Assembly: GCA_025642075.2 (NCBI GenBank)
Contig: JAODUO010000135.1
Location: 256,001 to 320,000, forward strand
Source of the DNA: Ridgeia piscesae
Lineage: Eukaryota > Annelida > Polychaeta > Sabellida > Siboglinidae
Reading direction: 5' to 3'
Length of the DNA stretch: 64,000 nt
Shown piece by piece: positions 57,922 through 64,000 of the stretch (position 1 is the stretch's first letter; every line of letters begins with the position of its first letter). A program made the translations under genes and the position numbers. The notes below the pieces were generated by a model. It had not been told where the DNA came from. It saw only the letters and a program-made list of their open reading frames with translations, and made no database searches.

Positions 57922-58515
57922 GTAAGTTCATGTTACATAACATACAATCATTGTACTTGTTGTTTGTACTTGTAGCATTCCGTGGAAAACATGGTTTTCC
58001 TTTTAGATAGAACTGTTGGAAATACTGATATTTACTGTGTACAGCTATCTTAGAATAAGATGAATTTCGGCCGAAAGTAGAATTTTTAGCTGAAGTATCA
58101 GAGTAGGAATGAACAGCTTTAACAAACCATTCCTCAAATATATAACGTTAGACTTGGTGGAAGAATACAAATAATATTTTCAGTATAGCATTAATCTTGA
58201 TGAAGATATAATGTGTAATAAAATTGGTTTGCTCCAATTTTGTTCACTGCCCAAGGTGTCAACTCTTCGAGGGTGGTTTTGTGGCCATGTCCAGGCTCCT
58301 ACAAGTACCTCAGTGCCACTCCCAATGGAGTGATAGTATTTACTTCTAGCCTTCTCCAAATATCTAGACAGAAGAGTGAAATCACAACATACGTGACATG
58401 GGCTAATAAGGTCTACAAGTACTAAACAGTTTAATTCCTCTTAAAGACCTTAAATACACTCGTGTATTGACCCTTGTTTGTTCCAGCTCCTGTATTAACC
58501 CTTTATCTGTTCCAG
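57922..58515 (+). other. DAG1: Dystroglycan intron 2 with duplicated acceptor
   Basis: Donor GTAAGT at 57922. Acceptor used: CTGTTCCAG ending 58515. A near-copy (TTTGTTCCAG ending 58486) lies 29 bp upstream as a small tandem duplication; using it would shift frame. Confidence 0.85.
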
Positions 58516-59696
58516 CTGCTGCTCCAGAGCGTCCGAGACTGATGAACCCCATCCACAAGATCCTGGTGCAACTAGGCAACTACTTTGAGTTCCCCGTTCC
58601 CGCTGACACCTTCTACGACACTCAGGATGGTGACACCACGAGACTGTCTCTGCGTCTCGTCACCATCAACAACTCGTCGCTCCCGTCCAGCTCCTGGATA
58701 CAGCTCGACGCCAGCCGCCAGGTTGTGTTCGGTCTCCCACTCAGAAATGACGTGTCAGAATTGCCCGCAGAATATGTCCTCATGGCATCCAATTCACACG
58801 GCCTGACTGCAGTCGCAGCCATACAGGTCGTCATCGACACCACGATACTAGATGGCATCTCGCATCGATTCATCGTCACCTTCCGTCTGAACTACAGCGA
58901 CTTTATGCGCACACGACTGGAAAATTTGAAGGTGATCGTGAAGAAGCTTGACGCATATTATGACGACATTTCCTCAGTGGATAGTTACAGCAATAGTCAT
59001 GTAAGTGTCACTGATCTAAGAGAAGGCTCTGTGCAGATGGCGTGGACAAACACCTCGGTGTCAAAGACGAGTTGTGAGAATGAGACAATCAAGGAGCTCT
59101 TTCTGAGGATGTCTCACAACGGCTCCTTAAGTGACAAGTTTCGTAGGTTCATGCTGCCCCAAGCACCTGTAATCGCTGTGGGACTGGACCTGCTGGGAGT
59201 GTGTGGGGTTAACGGGAGTAGTCCCGAGGGAGGGGCAGGAGTGGATGGTGTCAGTTCTACTGATGGACTAATCTGGCTAGTCACCATCATCCCTGCGTTA
59301 ATAGTCGTCGTACTCATTGCCGTCATCATTCTCATCATGGTTATCCGCAACAAACGTCGCTCGCAGCGCGGCCGATATTTGCCCGACAGTGAGAAGCCGA
59401 TCTTTGGGAAGAACAGGAAGCCCGTGTTGATGCCGGAAGAGATGGAGATGTTGGACTTGGGTTTGAGACCCAAGAAGCCAGTGACAATGCCGACTGACAA
59501 CCAGAACTTCTACACCAATGCTGCCTATGAATCCGACCCCGTCCCGCCCCCACCCTACCAGCAGCCAGGGTCGTTACCCCACCAGGGAGTGTCGCCCCCT
59601 GTCTATGATGTTACAGGGATGTGTAATACACCACCCCCAACATACAGACTCCCACCCCCCTATGTGGCCAACTCTAATGACACTGTCCTGCTCTGA
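58516..59696 (+). CDS. DAG1: Dystroglycan, coding exon 3 (second cadherin-like module, SEA-like domain, beta-dystroglycan)
   Basis: Codes residues 953-1345 (total 1345 aa; human is 895). Second cadherin-like module about 960-1063 ('YFEFPVPADTFYD', 'GLPLRND'), then the SEA-like domain with 'LREG|SVQMAWTN': G1123-S1124 matches the human Gly653-Ser654 autoproteolysis point that separates alpha from beta. C1139 and C1182 match the beta-subunit disulfide. Transmembrane helix about 1204-1229, then the basic anchor RNKRRSQRGR. The cytoplasmic tail carries PPPY (1297-1300), PPVY (1313-1316), PPTY (1326-1329) and PPPY (1332-1335), the last being the expected WW-domain site for dystrophin/utrophin. Unlike human, which ends shortly after this site, ten more residues follow, ending TVLL. 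TGA at 59694-59696. Confidence 0.96.
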
Positions 59697-61203
59697 CTGG
59701 TCAGGTTTGTCTTGTGACACAAACATATCTTCTTGTATTGATAGTATTATTTGTATGAGTTCTTATTTTAGATTGGTTTATAAGCAGTGGTTTTGGTGTG
59801 GATTAGGATTGTATGTGTACAACTGTATTGTATGCTAATGTGTACATCAGTGACAATGATGACGAATGGTTAATTATGCTTAAAGTGTCTGATGGTGTGG
59901 CTAATTGTATTTTAGTGTGTTGTGATAAATGGTTGATTACTTTTTAGTTTGTTTAGATGACAAACAATGTATTACATATCTGTGGTTTTGATGAATACTG
60001 GTTAATTGCACCTGTGTGTGTGTGTGTGTGTTTGGTGACAAATTGGTTATTACACCTCAGTGTGTTTGGCAATCGATGGTTAATTACACCGAAATGTGAT
60101 TGATGAATGGTTAATTAAGGAATTTATTTTGAAAAAATGATGTTTCCCTTTTTTAAATTGACTGTAAAGTTTGTTGTGTCTGTAGACAATGCCAGTCATA
60201 TCACTAGACCTTATAGGGTGTGGTATATATATATATATGTGTGTGTGTGTGAACATATTGTCAAGACGTGTATTGTTTTGATGGGATGATTGACTTGTAT
60301 TGTTTGAAAATAGTTTACAAGATTTTCGGCTACATGCTTTCTCAGAATGTGACCGTTCACCAAACTGGTTCTCAATGTTGAAGATAGACTGACAGTGCAC
60401 AGAGGTTGTTTTTAGTGACGTTCACAGGTCAGCATGTCTTCTGTCATTACAGTTGCAGTCCGTTTTGGCTGCTGTAATTGCCTAACTGGTTTGCTGAAGG
60501 GTCCCGTTGCCTTACACATGTGTCAGTGACCTTAACAGCAACCTCTACATCATCCATAATAGTTGTCTTTGATACAGTTAACAACGTGTCATCATATGTA
60601 GCTCATATTATCAACTAAAGAGAGTATTATTTGTTATTGGGAATACTTATTTCATCTGTCAATGTATTACTGACCAATGACTGTACTTTTCCATCAGTCA
60701 TAGTGCCGTTGGCCATTGTCAAAGTTGTCAAAGTACAATTAACCAGTGACAATACTGGGTCCACTGGTCAGCGAACTATTGAAGTAAGGACTTTAATCCT
60801 GTGTGCTCAATGCCAGCTCTATCTACCACTGCGTGTTAGGCTGGCAGTCCCTATGTGCCTATTGCTCCATGATAATTGCAGCTATCTAGCCTTGTGTGTT
60901 GGTGCTAAAGGCTATGTCAGAAATGTCAAGCGGCTGCCGGGTTCAATTTTTGTATAATCGTATATACTGAAACAATATATACATACCATATTTTATAACA
61001 TTTATAGTTAATTACTGTTTATAATGACTATTCAAGTTGTGGAAGGATTTTAGTGCTGCTTTCCTTTTTATGAGAATAATGTGACTTTTTATGTGTGGTG
61101 ATTGGTCGCGTTTTTATTACATTTTGGTGATAATGTATTTATAGAATCATGATGAATGTGACATTGAAAACATCATGTAAAACACTTTGAGTGCAGCTGT
61201 AGA

Positions 61204-61505
61204 ATTTGATGGCAGCATTGAGAGGGGAGGTGGGTTGGTCAGAGGGGAAGTATGGTAGGGGGAGGGGATGGGAGTTAAGCAGGGGGAGGGAAAGAGGGAT
61301 AGATAAAGAGTGGGAGGGAGACATGGTGGGAATGAGTGTGAGAGAAAAGGAGGAAAGGTTAAAAAATGAGGAAGGGTGAAACATGAAGGGAGGGAGCAAG
61401 AGAAAAAGGCAAGGTGAGGGAGGGATTAAAAAATGAGAAAGAGGGGATGAACACCAGGGAGTGGGAGCAAGAAAAGGGCACTGGGAGGATGGAGGGAGCA
61501 CTGAG
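61204..61505 (+). other. Purine-rich tract with G-quadruplex potential
   Basis: About 300 bp almost free of pyrimidine runs on the plus strand, with clusters such as GGGGGAGGGGATGGGAG at about 61258 and GGGGGAGGG at about 61280. It would be in the sense strand of the dystroglycan mRNA if the 3' UTR extends to 62 kb. Confidence 0.8.
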
Positions 61506-62000
61506 ACTTTGTATATTGTAGATGTGTGTAATTAAGACTTGCCATCTCCTGTGTTTTAGCTGTGGTAGAGTGTAGTAAGATTTCTGCCTAGATACTTGTC
61601 AAAAATCTGTTTTCATGCAGTGTGTAGGGTATTGCTGTTTAGCTTGTGGTTTTATTGTCTGAACTAGAGGTGTCATTCTGTTGTATATGAAATATTTCAC
61701 TGTGTAAATGCACAAGGCAGTGAAACGTAGATCTCGTTGTGATGCCGTCCATGCATGATATATTGGTGGTTTTATTACTGTGTTACTTCTGAACACTTGG
61801 TACACTTTGCCTTGCCTCATGCATACATTTGGTGGCAAACATAAATAGATCTCAACTATGATAAGTATTAAAAGTGTAAGTATTTGCTTTTCGTTTAGAT
61901 TCACCGTCACTGAGAATGCTTACATTTAATGTGCATTCATATGTTTGAGCGTTTTGGTTTATCCGTGACCTGTGCAAACTTGTATATGTATTTATTTATG

Positions 62001-62006
62001 AATAAA
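62001..62006 (+). terminator. Polyadenylation signal AATAAA
   Basis: AATAAATAATTTGACATGTTTGTG: canonical hexamer followed by TG-rich sequence, suitable as the dystroglycan 3' end. Confidence 0.5.
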
Positions 62007-62029
62007 TAATTTGACATGTTTGTGAAACT

Positions 62030-63585
62030 ATGTATTGTGCTGTGTTTGCATCAATATAAACTACAAAGTCCATGTCTGTGGATCCTCCATTCCTTATGCT
62101 GAGGTAAAACAAATCTGCGTTAGCCCTTGAGCATTGCAATTTTAGCTGGTAAGATGTCATAAATAAAACAAAAGTCCAAGTAACTTTCATGTGAAAGTGT
62201 GGGGTGGTTTTTTTTATACACGTACCATACCGTATTAGTTCTAAATGATTCGACAGGTGTCACCACGTTACGGTCTAATTTGTTCATTAGTTCCAACTTA
62301 TGCGATAGGTGTCGCCACATTACGGTGCTAACCATAGCGAACAGCCATACCGTTAAACATCCCGAGTCAATAAGAATCACCCATTCAAGATGATCGTGGG
62401 GGTCTGAATGCCCTTAAACTGCTATCAGATTGAATTGACATGAACAAGGCAACTTATAATTAAAAAGTAATCACTTGCAAAATATTGAGACACGGCCCCG
62501 ATGATCGTTAGCAATTATCATTTTCAATGACGTATAATGAAATCCCTACCAGGTAGTTCATACAGTGTGTCGTATTTCATTCAGTTCAGACGCCGACTGT
62601 TATATTGTCATATTCGTGCAATCATTACAAATTAAAGTTGCATTCTATATTTAATTGTTTTTAATAATAATAATAATAATGACTTCTTTTGCGCCAATAT
62701 CCTTGAAGATCAAGCTCAGTGGCGCGACAAAACCACGGGAGTAAGCAAACTCGTAATCGTAAAATATTCAATAAAATGTTTGCACAACATGCTGGCCCCT
62801 CCAAAAGTGCCGCAGACTTATGACGAGCTGAGAATATATCACTAAAGCATAGTAAGAAATGGTTATTTGGAATAAAATATATGGATCATTATACTGTACG
62901 TTAGTTAATTATTATTCCCCGTTCTATACTAGCAAACACGGAAGAATACGAATTTGTCATCAGACTTTCGTCACAATGACGCTTTCCGTGAAATGTAAAA
63001 TTTAATGATGTTTCTTAAATGCGGTTATATATCACTATATGTTGTTCCTGCATTTACAAATGTCCATTTCTATTAACTTGTTTAGATACACAGCACCCTT
63101 CCCACAACGCCACTTTCTGATTTCATAATGTAAGTGAGCGAGCCAATGAAATGAAACGTGAATGAAAGTGTAACACAATGAGCGTATAGGGCCTACCTCC
63201 GACATTTGGCTTGGACCTTGGGAACGTCGGTCGTGGGAGAATGTCTTGAATAATAAATGAAGGTATTATTTGAAACTGAATGAAAACGACACCATCATAG
63301 CAGAGTAGTTTGGGGCTTAACGCTTAGTTTGGGGCATAACACGCACCCCGATCTAGCTACAAGGGTCGAAAAAAGAAGAAGTTGCCAGATGGCGAGATGG
63401 AGCCATGTGTGTGTGCATTCCTATTTGGCGCGACGCAGATTACGGCAGACGTAAAACGCACGATGAGTTGTTCGAATTAAAATAGCTTCGGGATTATAAC
63501 GGTTATTTCTACCAAAGTAGGACTTTACACAGTAATTGTGGGAACCTGTGTGTAAAATTTCGCCATGTTGGTGTCTGTCCGTGAA
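62030..63585. other. Intergenic, no gene recognised
   Basis: Contains a short imperfect duplication at 62250-62325 (AGGTGTC[AG]CCAC[GA]TTACGGT twice, about 55 bp apart) and a short (AAT)n at 62663-62681. No coding pattern. Confidence 0.4.
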
Positions 63586-63591
63586 CAATGA

Positions 63592-63712
63592 TTGTTTGTT
63601 TGTTTGTTTGTTTGTTTGTTTGTTTGTTTGTTTGTTTGTTTGTTTGTTTGTTTGTTTGTTTGTTTGTTTGTTTGTTTGTTTGTTTGTTTGTTTGTTTGTT
63701 TGTTTGTTTGTG
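63592..63712. repeat. (TTTG)n tetranucleotide microsatellite
   Basis: About 30 uninterrupted TTTG units. Flanking cysteine/leucine or glutamine/threonine/asparagine frames are artefacts. Confidence 0.97.
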
Positions 63713-64000
63713 AACTACGACATGTTGGTAAAAACCCGTAACCCAATGAATAGCAAAGCGAAGCGACTGATAAACAAAAAATCAAGAGTAACCCATACGC
63801 AACTTCTTTTCCATTTTAATTTTGTATTGTTTCGAATTTAACAGCCGAATATTTCGTGAAATGCCTCTTTGGTATATTAATTAAACAAATCTTTTAATTT
63901 TTATTTACACAAATTCTTTAAATGTGCAATATAACATATGTTGACATCATACACTAACCGGAAGGGGCTTGATTGTTGAACAATATAAGCTTGGAAAACA

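Larger units (their letters stand above)
59697..62025 (+). other. DAG1: Dystroglycan 3' UTR (inferred)
   Basis: No other gene is seen for 2.3 kb after the stop, and the first convincing polyadenylation signal lies at 62001. Recurrent 'ATGGTTAATTA' phrases at 59865-60115 form a loose repeat, and short (TG)n tracts occur near 60013 and 60238. Confidence 0.55.

Noticed and set aside
57922..58010. Dystroglycan ending at 58010 in the extended exon 2 frame
   Set aside because: A consensus donor GTAAGT at 57922 and a phase-matched exon 3 with the remaining dystroglycan domains show this tail is intron.
63525..63841. Frames of 86-101 codons across the (TTTG)n tract
   Set aside because: Repeat artefact.

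Overview
This window is nuclear DNA of an invertebrate animal. Genes are sparse and split by introns, simple-sequence tracts are abundant, and fossils of many transposon families (CR1-like and RTE-like non-LTR elements, Ty3/gypsy-like LTR, pogo, hAT, tRNA-SINEs) fill the space. A tRNA-derived SINE tail that looks like the Nin-DC type, together with the overall texture, suggests a lophotrochozoan, probably a mollusc. That is inference; no marker in the window fixes the species.

Three real genes can be supported. (1) 9.8-10.7 kb, plus strand: a single-exon class A GPCR of 312 aa, closest in pattern to adenosine-type receptors but with altered CWxP and NPxxY motifs. (2) Minus strand: a SETMAR-like histone lysine methyltransferase of 300 aa. 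I assemble it from a 108-nt first exon at 51.06-51.17 kb and a 795-nt second exon at 22.16-22.95 kb, separated by a 28.1-kb intron. It has complete pre-SET, SET and post-SET and no fused mariner transposase. (3) 53.85-59.70 kb, plus strand: dystroglycan, three coding exons, 1345 aa. It has both cadherin-like modules, a furin site, an enlarged Ser/Thr-rich mucin region, the Gly-Ser alpha/beta maturation site, one membrane span and four PPxY-type motifs. Its first coding intron matches the human DAG1 intron in position and phase. The SETMAR-like and dystroglycan genes are head to head, about 2.6 kb apart.

Layout: 0-9 kb holds a truncated CR1-like element with an open frame at the left edge, long alternating purine-pyrimidine microsatellites, a second CR1-like fossil and a 1.1-kb triplet array. 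9-17 kb has the GPCR and AT-rich DNA with a SINE. 17.8-18.9 kb is an RTE-like fossil. 20.4-21.1 kb is a 31-bp minisatellite with a six-unit higher-order repeat. 22.2-51.2 kb is the SETMAR-like gene. Its intron carries a 30-bp minisatellite, an 842-bp palindrome, a hAT-type MITE with 8-bp target duplications, an RTE-like 3' end that grades into a 136/176-bp satellite, hAT and pogo transposase fossils, LTR-element fragments beside another 30-bp minisatellite, and a 1.09-kb SINE-bearing direct duplication ending 56 bp from the splice donor. 53.8-62.0 kb is dystroglycan with a 2.3-kb 3' UTR that includes a G-rich tract. 62-64 kb is intergenic with a (TTTG)n tract.

I see no bacterial-type operon, CRISPR array or other clearly new molecular system. 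The most notable items are the giant SETMAR-like intron and its contents, the dystroglycan architecture, and the satellite that appears to derive from a retrotransposon tail.
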